Shown here one piece after another: positions 17,258-24,759 of a DNA stretch of 64,000 nucleotides (its first letter is position 1; every line of letters begins with the position of its first letter). Below the pieces are notes generated by a model. It had not been told where the DNA came from, ran no database searches, and was given only the letters and a program-made list of their open reading frames with translations. The stretch comes from Candidatus Microgenomates bacterium (GTDB lineage Bacteria > Patescibacteriota > Microgenomatia > UBA12405 > UBA6130). Position numbers and translations under genes: made by a program. Location of the stretch: assembly GCA_015485895.1 (NCBI GenBank), contig WFSR01000012.1:14291-78290 (forward strand). Reading direction: 5' to 3'.

Positions 17258-18522
17258 TAATTACTTTAAAAAATGATCTCCTCTTTTACTCCCATCTTCC
17301 ACTTTGGAAGCGTTTCTATCATCTAGGGGAAAGATATTTAGCTAAATTATGGTCACAGTTACATCGCCCCCGGGCTGTGGTGATGATAACCGGTAGCTAT
17401 GGTAAAACCTCAACAACTTACATTTTAAGCAGAACCCTGGATAAAGCTGGTGGATCCTTGGTAACTGATCGTAATCTTGACACCATCTTCAATCTGCCAC
17501 AGACTATTCTTCGTTGGCGCTGGCCACCGTGGATTGTTTTGGAAACAGGGATTGATCATCCTCAAGAAATGGATTTTCATCTCCGTCTCATTAAGCCAAC
17601 GGTGGTAATTTTTACCGGGATAACACCTGTTCATGCCGATAAGCAATTGTTGGGATCCAAAATAGGGATTTGGCGAGAGAAAACCAAATTAGTTCGGGCT
17701 CTACCAACTGACGGTCTGCTTATTTATAATGCTGATGACCTTCTAGCTTGCCGGGCGGCCCGAATTTTTTCTGGTGAGAAAAGAAGCTATTCTCTGAAGC
17801 AGAAACATGGAGATTATTGGCTAGCTAAGAGTAAAATTACCCCTCAGGGGAGCCAGTTTTGGTTAACTACTGCTTTTTCACGGCAGCAAGTAAAAATAAA
17901 AACGCCTCTTTTAGGCAAACATTTTGCCCAATCATTTTTAGCTACGCTGGCCTTTTTGGATTTCTACCATTTGTCGCGATCGCTTTTAGTTAATGCCGCT
18001 AGTCAGCTTAAACCTTTACCAGGGCGTTTATCGTTACAACCTTTTCTCAATGGTAGTTGGCTTTTGGATGATAGCCGGCGCTCTAACCCGGCGTCGGCTA
18101 AAGCTGGTCTAGCCTTAATCACCACCTTAAGATCACACTATCGGCGCCTTATTGTGGTTATGGGGGAGATGGGAGAATTAGGCCGTTATGCTCGGCAGGA
18201 ACACCGGCGGCTCGGGCGACAACTGGCTAAATTAAAACCGGATATTTTGATTGGCATTGGTCCTTTAATGCGGCTAGCTCTTAAGGAGGCCCCGGGATTA
18301 ACTAGTCTTTGGGCTGATAATCCCACCACCGCTGGCGAACTATTTTTGCAGAAATATTCCCCTCAGGAAGGCGATCTTTTTTATCTCAAAGCTTCTCTTT
18401 TGCGCCATCTGGAACGATTCCGTTATGTGCTAGAGGGAAGGCAAGTTGCCTGCCGGCGACCCGCTTGCCATTATTATCACGATTGCTCGCAATGCGATAA
18501 ACTGAATGAAGAAAGGGGGTGA
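17254..18522 (+). CDS. murF: MurF-like Mur ligase with C-terminal cysteine cluster
   Basis: A 422-residue Mur ligase. The central domain has MITGSYGKTSTTYIL (P-loop), NLDTIFNLPQTIL, LETGIDHPQEMDF and ITPVHADKQL. The C-terminal domain has LLDDSRRSNPASAKAGL, the MurF counterpart of DDxYNANPxS, and VVMGEMGELG. MurF adds D-Ala-D-Ala. The N-terminal UDP-binding domain of standard MurF is much reduced, so substrate recognition may differ. The tail is unusual: C400, C405, C411 and C414 with H406 and H409 could form a zinc or Fe-S site not typical of MurF. It overlaps murA by 4 nt, and its stop lies inside the ribosome-binding site of the next gene. Confidence 0.82.
   Translation: MIITLKNDLLFYSHLPLWKRFYHLGERYLAKLWSQLHRPRAVVMITGSYGKTSTTYILSRTLDKAGGSLVTDRNLDTIFNLPQTILRWRWPPWIVLETGIDHPQEMDFHLRLIKPTVVIFTGITPVHADKQLLGSKIGIWREKTKLVRALPTDGLLIYNADDLLACRAARIFSGEKRSYSLKQKHGDYWLAKSKITPQGSQFWLTTAFSRQQVKIKTPLLGKHFAQSFLATLAFLDFYHLSRSLLVNAASQLKPLPGRLSLQPFLNGSWLLDDSRRSNPASAKAGLALITTLRSHYRRLIVVMGEMGELGRYARQEHRRLGRQLAKLKPDILIGIGPLMRLALKEAPGLTSLWADNPTTAGELFLQKYSPQEGDLFYLKASLLRHLERFRYVLEGRQVACRRPACHYYHDCSQCDKLNEERG
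18512..18522 (+). promoter_or_regulatory. Strong Shine-Dalgarno before the ferritin-like gene
   Basis: AAAGGGGGTGA ends 6 nt before ATG 18529 and contains the murF stop codon. It is one of only three obvious strong ribosome-binding sites in the window; most first genes appear leaderless. Confidence 0.7.
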
Positions 18523-18528
18523 GATATT

Positions 18529-18786
18529 ATGCCACCACTTGATTTAAATGACGCTCTAGCGATGGGCGACAAAGAAAAAAATTTGGCCCGGGCTCGGCAA
18601 TCACTGATCGAAGAGCTAGACGCGATTAATCTTTATGAAGAACGGATTCAGGCCACTCAAGATGAAGAATTGAAAAAAGTGCTAGCTCACAACCGAGATG
18701 AAGAAAAAGAACACGCTGCAATGCTTATTGACTATTTACGCCGCCACGATCCTGTTTTTAAGCGGATGTTTACAGAGCACGATTAA
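18529..18786 (+). CDS. Encapsulated-ferritin-like (EncFtn family) protein
   Basis: An 85-residue two-helix protein. The pattern EELDAINLYEERIQAT followed by LKKVLAHNRDEEKEH and IDYLRRHDPVF matches encapsulated ferritin-like proteins, which oxidise iron at a dimer interface. E29, E59 and H62 keep the spacing of the metal ligands E32, E62 and H65 of Rhodospirillum rubrum EncFtn, and Y36 corresponds to its Y39. The tail ends FKRMFTEHD and lacks the LTVGSLR-like peptide that targets cargo to encapsulin. No encapsulin gene is in the window. A strong ribosome-binding site in the murF end suggests high, coupled translation. Role (iron or oxidative stress) is inferred. Confidence 0.75.
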   Translation: MPPLDLNDALAMGDKEKNLARARQSLIEELDAINLYEERIQATQDEELKKVLAHNRDEEKEHAAMLIDYLRRHDPVFKRMFTEHD

Positions 18787-18803
18787 TAAGAATAGCGGGT
18801 AAG

Positions 18804-18957
18804 TGTTGAGGATCAAATGAACACTCACGCCCTCTACCAGCAGCTATCAACACTTCGTCATCCTGAACTTGGTTCAGGATCTCCAGAGAATGTGCTACCA
18901 ATAATAGTGATACGACACTCGGCTGAAGATGCTGAGCTAAACTCAGTATGACGAGAA
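18804..18957. repeat. Family B intergenic repeat, copy 2
   Basis: Starts TGTTGAGGATCAAAT, has a GTCATCCTGAACTTGGTTCA hairpin, the core GTGCTACCAATAATAGT, a GCTGAAGATG segment and ends near ATGACGAGAA. It is the most palindromic copy. It is followed directly by a family A copy, the same B-then-A order as at 8559-8996. Confidence 0.75.
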
Positions 18958-18960
18958 TAA

Positions 18961-19190
18961 AAGCACCAAATTGCAAACAAATTCTAAATCCTAATGACCC
19001 AAATCCTAAACAAATCCAAAATTCAAATGATCAAATGACCAAAACAAAAGAGAAAGAATAAAGAAAAAAAGAAAGAAGAAAAAGAAATGTTTTGAACATT
19101 TGGATTTTGGCCATTTGGTATTGTTTAGGATTTAGAATTTAGGTAATTAGGATTTATTTGGTTATTGGAATTTGGTGCTTGGAATTTAAT
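18961..19190. repeat. Family A intergenic palindromic repeat, copy 3
   Basis: Inverted ends AAGCACCAAATT and AATTTGGTGCTT, with the shared AAATGACCAAAA / TTTTGGCCATTT inner stem and an expanded purine-rich centre (AAAGAGAAAGAATAAAG). With family B copy 2 it fills the 424-nt gap before mraY. Its right end supplies the TTGGAA of the presumed mraY promoter. Confidence 0.8.
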
Positions 19191-19205
19191 TTGGGGTGTT
19201 ATACT
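19179..19205 (+). promoter_or_regulatory. Predicted mraY promoter, leaderless type
   Basis: TTGGAA (19179-19184), a 15-nt spacer and TATACT (19200-19205), ending 5 nt before ATG 19211. The -35 lies in the end of repeat family A copy 3. The spacer is short, so the -35 is less certain than the -10. Confidence 0.5.
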
Positions 19206-19210
19206 AATTT

Positions 19211-20248
19211 ATGGAATTTATTTACTTAGGCTTAGTATTGTTCTCTTTCTTCGTTAACTCTCTCCTTTTTATTCCTTTTATAAATTTACTTTATCGTTGG
19301 CATTTTGTCCGCCGCCGACAAATTACCCGTGATTTCCAAAATAAAAGGGCAATTATTTTCGATAAGTTGCATGCTCATAAGGCCGGCACTCCGGTAGGAG
19401 GAGGGCTCCTCATGCTAGTAACTATTTTAAGTCTTCAATTTGTTCTCCTTCCGGTTTTAAAAATATACGACCGCCAAAACTTCTATAGTGCTTACCGTTT
19501 TATTGACGAAGCTAACATTGTTTTTTTTACAATGATTTCCTTTGGTGCGTTAGGTTTTTACGATGACATTATGAAATTTTTCGGTTTTGAGAAGAGTGGC
19601 TTTTTTGGTCTCCGGATGCGTCATAAGTTCATCCTCCAATGGGCTCTAGCTTTTATTATTGCGGCAATGCTCTATTTCAACTTAGGGATTAATTTTATCT
19701 ATCTTCCTTTTTACCATGTAATTCATTTGGGATACGGTTATATTTTATTGGCGGCTACCCTAATTGTTTGGTTGGCAAATGCTTTTAATATTACCGATGG
19801 CCTCGACGGGCTATCAAGCGGTTTGCTTTTGATCTTTTTGCTTACTTTTTGGGTTATTTCCTCCCAAGTGTTTGATACCTTTTTAGGGGTTTTCATTGCT
19901 CTCTGGGTAGGTGCAGTTTTAGCTTTTCTCTATTTCAACATTGCCCCTGCTCGTCTCACATTAGGTGATATTGGTGCCTTAGCTTTCGGGGCTACTATTG
20001 CCGTGGTTGGTCTCTTAACAGGGAAGATCTTGGCAGTTCTAATAGTAGGTGCAATTTTTAACCTTGAGGGGCTTTCAAGCTTTCTACAAATTATCAGTAA
20101 AGCCTGGCGTCATCGGAAGTTATTCCCTGCAGCTCCGCTTCATCTTTGGTTACAATATCGAGGTTGGCCGGAAACCAAAATTGTTATGAGGACTTGGGTG
20201 GTGGGCATAGTTTTTGCCATTTTAGGCCTCTGGCTTTCTTTCCTTTAA
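19211..20248 (+). CDS. mraY: Phospho-N-acetylmuramoyl-pentapeptide transferase MraY
   Basis: Integral membrane enzyme making lipid I from UDP-MurNAc-pentapeptide and undecaprenyl phosphate, 345 residues with about ten hydrophobic helices. Conserved pieces: HKAGTPVGGG, GFYDD (D118, D119), NAFNITDGLDGLSSG, LGDIGALAFGA (D253) and YRGWPETKIVMR. The periplasm-distal HHH motif is degenerate: PLHLWLQ keeps only the first His (H311), with L312 and W313 at the next two positions. The motif is strongly conserved in MraY, so this is notable. It starts a new transcription unit after two repeats and abuts the oppositely oriented LysW-like gene. Confidence 0.92.
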   Translation: MEFIYLGLVLFSFFVNSLLFIPFINLLYRWHFVRRRQITRDFQNKRAIIFDKLHAHKAGTPVGGGLLMLVTILSLQFVLLPVLKIYDRQNFYSAYRFIDEANIVFFTMISFGALGFYDDIMKFFGFEKSGFFGLRMRHKFILQWALAFIIAAMLYFNLGINFIYLPFYHVIHLGYGYILLAATLIVWLANAFNITDGLDGLSSGLLLIFLLTFWVISSQVFDTFLGVFIALWVGAVLAFLYFNIAPARLTLGDIGALAFGATIAVVGLLTGKILAVLIVGAIFNLEGLSSFLQIISKAWRHRKLFPAAPLHLWLQYRGWPETKIVMRTWVVGIVFAILGLWLSFL

Positions 20249-20410
20249 TTATTTTTCCTCTTCAAGAATAGCAGTTTTAAAAGGTTTAAGGGAAGTTATC
20301 TCTAATTCTGTTCCACAGTATTGACATTCCACAATATCTCCCACAGCTACGGTGCTCAGATCGATAGTAATAGGGTGATGGCAGTCAGGGCACTTGATAG
20401 TTTTTTTCAT
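20249..20410 (-). CDS. LysW-like amino-group carrier / zinc-ribbon protein
   Basis: A 53-residue protein with start at 20410 (MKKTIKCPDC). It has a zinc ribbon, C7-x2-C10 and C29-x2-C32, and a LysW-like body: VAVGDIVECQYCGTELEI then SLKPFK. LysW (54 residues) carries intermediates of lysine or arginine synthesis on its C-terminal Glu, within a conserved EDWGE tail. Here the tail is ILEEEK, without EDWGE, so carrier function is uncertain; it could use a different acidic residue or simply be a zinc ribbon. It lies divergently, 43 nt from a PLP enzyme followed by an ATP-grasp ligase, the enzyme types that act with such carriers. A TAAAAT box lies 5 nt before its ATG. Confidence 0.65.
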   Translation of the reverse strand: MKKTIKCPDCHHPITIDLSTVAVGDIVECQYCGTELEITSLKPFKTAILEEEK

Positions 20411-20424
20411 TTTACATTTTAGGC

Positions 20425-20430
20425 TATAAT
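20425..20430 (+). promoter_or_regulatory. -10 box for the PLP/ATP-grasp/ftsW operon
   Basis: TATAAT at 20425-20430 in the 43-nt divergent gap, 23 nt before ATG 20454. A nearer ATG at 20437 opens only a four-codon reading frame ending in TAG, possibly a mini-leader. No clear -35. Confidence 0.45.
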
Positions 20431-20453
20431 ACTTTAATGGTTGTATTTTAGCA

Positions 20454-21287
20454 ATGAAATTTTTGAAAAGCAAGAAAACTTCTCTAATTTTTTACCATGG
20501 TTTTTATTTAAAAAGAGAAGACCAACAATTATCGGGTTCAGTGAAAGATAGGGGAATAGTTGAGCAGTTGCGCCACCTTCCTAAAACTACCAATGAGGTA
20601 GTGATTAGCTCCTCGGGAAATGCGGGAATTAGCCTGGCTTTTTGGAGCCAGCGGTTAGGCTTAACGGCACACGTTTTTGTCAGCCCTAACCTTTCTCCAG
20701 GAAAGAAAAAATATCTCCAAGAATTGGGAGCTAAGCTTTATGTTACCCCTCGACCTTTGAGTGGAAGTATTCGTTTTGCTCGCCGGTATAATTTTCCCCA
20801 TCTACGTCAGTCTATTAGTTCTTGGGCGAGGTACGGTTTTCAATCTTTAGGAGAAGAATTAAAAATGGAAATTAATCCCGAAGTGATTTTTTTCCCAGTG
20901 AGCAGCGGGACCACTCTTTTGGGAGTTAGCGATATTTGGAGAAGTACTAAGAAGAAGCCTGTTTTTGTGCTGGTTCAAACGGCTGGCCATTGCCCTCTGG
21001 CGCGCCATTTAGTGTCTTGTCCACCAGCAGAACCGAATGATTTAGCTACTGCTTTAGTCGCTAGGTATATTCCTAATGAGAGAGAGATTCTAGCTCTAAT
21101 TAAAAAGTATGGCCAGGCGGTGGTAGTTACTAATACAGAAATTATGGAGGCTTGGCGATGGCTAAAGCAAGGGGGAATAATTACTTCTTTTGAGGGGGCT
21201 GCTGCCGTAGCTGCAGCTCGGCAAATAAAAGCTGATCAACATTGGCAGCGATCAGTTTGCTTGCTAACGGGTAAGTATTATGGTTAA
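20454..21287 (+). CDS. Fold-type-II PLP-dependent enzyme (threonine/cysteine synthase-like)
   Basis: A 277-residue pyridoxal-phosphate enzyme of the tryptophan-synthase-beta superfamily. YLKREDQQLSGSVKDRG carries the Schiff-base lysine K31; ISSSGNAGISLAFWSQRLGL is the substrate carboxylate/PLP loop; PVSSGTTLLG is the phosphate-binding loop. It is shorter than usual threonine or cysteine synthases (300 or more residues), so substrate cannot be assigned. Family members make threonine, cysteine or 2,3-diaminopropionate, or racemise and dehydrate serine. It overlaps the ATP-grasp gene by 8 nt and leads into ftsW and murG, so a role in supplying an unusual amino acid for the wall is a hypothesis. 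Confidence 0.8.
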   Translation: MKFLKSKKTSLIFYHGFYLKREDQQLSGSVKDRGIVEQLRHLPKTTNEVVISSSGNAGISLAFWSQRLGLTAHVFVSPNLSPGKKKYLQELGAKLYVTPRPLSGSIRFARRYNFPHLRQSISSWARYGFQSLGEELKMEINPEVIFFPVSSGTTLLGVSDIWRSTKKKPVFVLVQTAGHCPLARHLVSCPPAEPNDLATALVARYIPNEREILALIKKYGQAVVVTNTEIMEAWRWLKQGGIITSFEGAAAVAAARQIKADQHWQRSVCLLTGKYYG

Positions 21288-22587
21288 TCTCCGGGCCCCG
21301 ATTTTCTATTTAGGAATGGATTTTTATCAAGGTTTACCTGGTTTCTGGTTTTTTCCTAATTATTACTTAATAACTTATCGCGCCCATCCGGTTATTAAGA
21401 AATTACCTTTTGCTAACCGCATCTTTACTCTCGGCGACAAAACAACTAAAGTTATTCCCCGCAGTAGCGGGCATTTGCTTAACCATCCCTTGGTACAGAA
21501 ATTTATCATCCGCCATACGCGGGGAGATAAAGTATTTTTAACTTTCTTTAAGCCAAGTAGAAAGATAGAGATTATTGCCCAGAAAAAAGGCTGGCGATTA
21601 ATTGGAAATCGCCAGGCGTTGGCGAAAAGATTAGAAAATAAAATTCAACTCTGGCAGTTATTGCATCGGTACCCGGAGGTGCATTTTCCACCGGTTCAGG
21701 TGGAAAAGCTAGGAGGATTGAATTATCGGGTCCTGGCGCAACAATATAAGGGATGCTTTGTCCTACAGTTAGGGCTTGGTTGGGCAGGTCGTTCAACTTT
21801 TAAGGTATGTTCCGCAAAAGAATTTGTACGATTACAGCAAAAATACCCTAAACAATGGGTAAAGATAACGCCATTCTTTTTAGGGTGGACGCTTACTAAC
21901 AATAATGTAGTAACCCCAACAGGAGAAGTTTATTCTTCTTATCTGGCTTGGCAAATTACCGGCCAGAAGATGTTATGTCCAGGTTTACCAATGGCAACTT
22001 GCGGTCGGGTATGGGCAGTGTCGCCGGGTAAGCAGCTGGAAAATAATGCTAAAAAAATTAGCCAATTCATCGGCTTTTGGTTACATAAGCAAGGATTTCG
22101 GGGTTTTTTTGGTCTTGATTTTTTGCTTACTTCAAACGGCCAACTTTATTTCCAAGAGCTAAATCCTCGCCTAACGGCCTCGGCAGCGTTTAGTGCTTTA
22201 AGTGAGTTGAAGCAAAAGCTTAGGCCATTGTTGTTTTATCACTATGCTAGTTTCTTACCTTTAAAGGTGAAAAATCAGTGGCAGAGATCTAAATTGCAAG
22301 GGGGCGAAATAGTCTCAAGGGCTCCTTCTCAACGAATTATTAAAAAAAGTGTCGCAAGTGGCGCTTATAATTTTCAAAAACAATACCTGGGAGCTCATTT
22401 CTTTCCTTCGCAGGAATGGATCACTTTTATAGGGGGTTATCGAGGGGAAAAAATTTATTCCGGCAGTGAGGTTTTTCGCCTTTCCGGTTGGGGTAAATTA
22501 GGCGAGTGGCAAGGTCAAAATTTTCGGCTTGCCTCGCCTTACCGTAATTTTTATTATTGGATAAAACAATATTATGGAAAAGCGTAA
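21280..22587 (+). CDS. ATP-grasp family ligase of unknown substrate
   Basis: A 435-residue protein with an ATP-grasp domain in the middle. FVLQLGLGWAGRSTFKV resembles the glycine-rich ATP loop, and FFGLDFLLTSNGQLYFQELN with PRLTASA matches the metal-binding D/E-x-N motif of CarB/LysX-type enzymes. Such ligases join a carboxylate to an amine or thiol through an acyl phosphate. The N-terminal third resembles a pre-ATP-grasp domain; the C-terminal 120 residues are unassigned. Because the flanking genes encode a PLP enzyme and, divergently, a LysW-like carrier, it may act on that carrier or directly on a wall precursor. Overlaps ftsW by 14 nt. Confidence 0.75.
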   Translation: MVNLRAPIFYLGMDFYQGLPGFWFFPNYYLITYRAHPVIKKLPFANRIFTLGDKTTKVIPRSSGHLLNHPLVQKFIIRHTRGDKVFLTFFKPSRKIEIIAQKKGWRLIGNRQALAKRLENKIQLWQLLHRYPEVHFPPVQVEKLGGLNYRVLAQQYKGCFVLQLGLGWAGRSTFKVCSAKEFVRLQQKYPKQWVKITPFFLGWTLTNNNVVTPTGEVYSSYLAWQITGQKMLCPGLPMATCGRVWAVSPGKQLENNAKKISQFIGFWLHKQGFRGFFGLDFLLTSNGQLYFQELNPRLTASAAFSALSELKQKLRPLLFYHYASFLPLKVKNQWQRSKLQGGEIVSRAPSQRIIKKSVASGAYNFQKQYLGAHFFPSQEWITFIGGYRGEKIYSGSEVFRLSGWGKLGEWQGQNFRLASPYRNFYYWIKQYYGKA

Positions 22588-23653
22588 TCAAAAACTTATC
22601 AAATGGTTGTTACTTTTTTTAGCCTTATTTGCCATTTTAGGCATTTTTTTCATTGGCGATATCTCTCTAGCGGAAGCACGCTTGCATTTTCACGATTCTC
22701 TCTATTTCGTCAAAAGGCAAACATTTTGGCTAGTTTTAAGTTTAATTACTCTTGGTTTACTTTGGCAGTTGCCGGTGACATTTTGGCGGCGAGCAAGCTT
22801 AATTTTTTATCTGCTAAGTGTACTCGGTTTAGGTCTGGTGCTTATTCCGGGGATAGGCAAGGAAATTTGGGGTGCGCACCGTTGGTTAGCTATTGGCTCT
22901 CTAGCATTTCAGCCAGCAGAATTAATGAAGCTTGCCTTTTTGCTTTATCTTAGCATTCTTTTATCGAGGCAAGGTAAAATATCGCTAAAAGTTTTTCTTT
23001 CTATCCTTTTATTGCCAATCGCCTTAATAGCTTTAGAACCAGATTTAGGCACGATTATAATCTTGGTAAGCTTAGCGGGAGCAATGTATTTTGTAGCGGG
23101 TGTTCGTTGGCACCTTTTCATAATATTATTATTTTTAAGCCTTACCGCTGGGGGCATTTTCATCTTTAGTTCCTCCTATCGTCGTCAACGGCTTCAGGGC
23201 TTTTTTGATCCCTTTGCGGACCCTTTAAATAAAACTTATCATGCTTACCAGTTGGTTTTAACTTTACACCGCGGTGGCTTCTGGGGTAGTGGTTTGGGCC
23301 AGTCACGACAGAAATACCAAAACCTTCCCCAGGTAACCACAGATTCTATTCTGGCCGTTATTGGAGAGGAAATAGGTTTTGCAGGTTTGACAGTTATTCT
23401 AATACTTTACCTTTTGGGCATTTATTTGATATTTTTCCTTGCTGCTAAATCCAATAATCCGTTAACTTATTATTACGGTGTGGGTTTTGGTAGCTGGCTA
23501 GCTACGCAAGGATTTTTAAACGCTGGGGCAGTGGCGATTGTATTACCTTTTACCGGAGTGCCATTCCCCCTAATTTCTTATGGAGGATCATCTCTGGTAT
23601 CTATTGTATTAGGGGTGGGATTATTTCTTAAATTTTTAACTACCACCACATGA
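22574..23653 (+). CDS. ftsW: Septal peptidoglycan glycosyltransferase FtsW
   Basis: SEDS-family polytopic membrane protein, 359 residues, about ten helices. Family motifs: FVKRQTFWL near the start, GAHRWLAIGSLAFQPAELMK, LEPDLGT, a large extracellular loop with GFWGSGLGQSRQKYQNLPQV and TDSILAVIGEEIGF, and TGVPFPLISYGGSS. FtsW polymerises lipid II at the septum with the class B PBP encoded at 10745. Assigned as FtsW rather than RodA because it directly precedes murG and because a RodA-like paralog follows ftsZ. It overlaps the ATP-grasp gene by 14 nt and murG by 4 nt, so all are cotranscribed. Confidence 0.93.
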   Translation: MEKRNQKLIKWLLLFLALFAILGIFFIGDISLAEARLHFHDSLYFVKRQTFWLVLSLITLGLLWQLPVTFWRRASLIFYLLSVLGLGLVLIPGIGKEIWGAHRWLAIGSLAFQPAELMKLAFLLYLSILLSRQGKISLKVFLSILLLPIALIALEPDLGTIIILVSLAGAMYFVAGVRWHLFIILLFLSLTAGGIFIFSSSYRRQRLQGFFDPFADPLNKTYHAYQLVLTLHRGGFWGSGLGQSRQKYQNLPQVTTDSILAVIGEEIGFAGLTVILILYLLGIYLIFFLAAKSNNPLTYYYGVGFGSWLATQGFLNAGAVAIVLPFTGVPFPLISYGGSSLVSIVLGVGLFLKFLTTTT

Positions 23654-24759
23654 AAAAAGCAATCTTGGTAGGCGGACATTCTACCCCAGCCTTAGCTCTT
23701 TTACAAGAATTGCAAAAGCGGTTTTGGCAGATATATTATTTCGGTAGCAAGTATACCTCCTTACAAAATGCCCGTTTACTTTCTTATGAATATAGGGTAC
23801 TTAGAGAAAGGGAAAATGTTTTCTTTGTTCCTCTACCAGCTCGCGGTTGGCCTAGATCATTGTCTTGGCAATCATTTAAAGCCGGTTGGGCCTTCCAGCA
23901 GAGTTTTTTTAAGGCATTTTTAGCTATGTTGCGATTGCGCCCTAATGTGGTAGTTGGTTTTGGTGGATATCTTACCCCTCCGGTGGCATTAGCCGCTGCT
24001 CTCTTAAGAATTCCTCTAATTCTACATGAACAAACTACTACTTTGGGGCTGGGCAATAGAATTGCCTTACCATGGGCAAAAAAGGTGGCTTTATCTTTTC
24101 CGATAATAGGAGAACAACTGCCTTCGCAGAAAGTAGTTTTAACTGGCAATTTACTTCGTGAGGAAACAATGATAGTAAAGGAATCGTTAGTGAGCAGGAC
24201 TTTGTTACTTTATCGCAATAAGCCTATCCTTTATCTTACTGGAGGCAAAACGGGTTCAGTGGCATTAAATAATTTTTTGGCTCGAGAACTGAGTAATATT
24301 TTACCTTCTTATTACGTGATTCACCAAGCTGGTGAACTTAGTTACCAGCACTTTCTTGATTTACGGCGATCTCTTCCCAATCGTTGGCGCCAACGTTATT
24401 TGGTGGCGGCGACCTTCCCAGCCGCTGATGTTGGTTGGATTTTATCTAAGGCTAAGTTAGTAATCGCACGATCGGGCGCTAATACCGTAAGCGAACTCAT
24501 TTGGTGGCGCCGTCGAGCTATCTTGATCCCATTACCGATCTCTATAGCTGGCGAACAAGAAAAAAACGCCCGTTTTTTAGCTGGTTTAGGTTTGGGCGTG
24601 CTAATTTCCCAAAAACAGCTGGCTAATATCCATTGGTCTGTTTTGGAACAAAAAGTAGAGCAGCTAAAGCCTCGAAGGAAGGATATTGCTAAACAACGTC
24701 ATCTTCTAGCCACCAGCAGGCAAAAGTTAGCTGCTTTGGTAACAAAATGGGGACATTAA
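23650..24759 (+). CDS. murG: UDP-GlcNAc:lipid I GlcNAc transferase MurG
   Basis: Peripheral GT-B glycosyltransferase converting lipid I to lipid II, 369 residues. Motifs: LVGGHSTPALAL (N-terminal glycine loop, shortened compared with GGTGGH), GFGGYLTPPVALAA, LHEQTTTLGLGNR, LTGNLLRE, LTGGKTGSVALN, ARSGANTVSEL (UDP-GlcNAc site) and GEQEKNARFL. The order and spacing match MurG. The first loop reads GGHSTPAL where GGTGGHxxPAL is usual, so one loop is shorter, but the catalytic His is kept. Overlaps ftsW by 4 nt and the ftsQ-like gene by 13 nt. Confidence 0.93.
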   Translation: MKKAILVGGHSTPALALLQELQKRFWQIYYFGSKYTSLQNARLLSYEYRVLRERENVFFVPLPARGWPRSLSWQSFKAGWAFQQSFFKAFLAMLRLRPNVVVGFGGYLTPPVALAAALLRIPLILHEQTTTLGLGNRIALPWAKKVALSFPIIGEQLPSQKVVLTGNLLREETMIVKESLVSRTLLLYRNKPILYLTGGKTGSVALNNFLARELSNILPSYYVIHQAGELSYQHFLDLRRSLPNRWRQRYLVAATFPAADVGWILSKAKLVIARSGANTVSELIWWRRRAILIPLPISIAGEQEKNARFLAGLGLGVLISQKQLANIHWSVLEQKVEQLKPRRKDIAKQRHLLATSRQKLAALVTKWGH

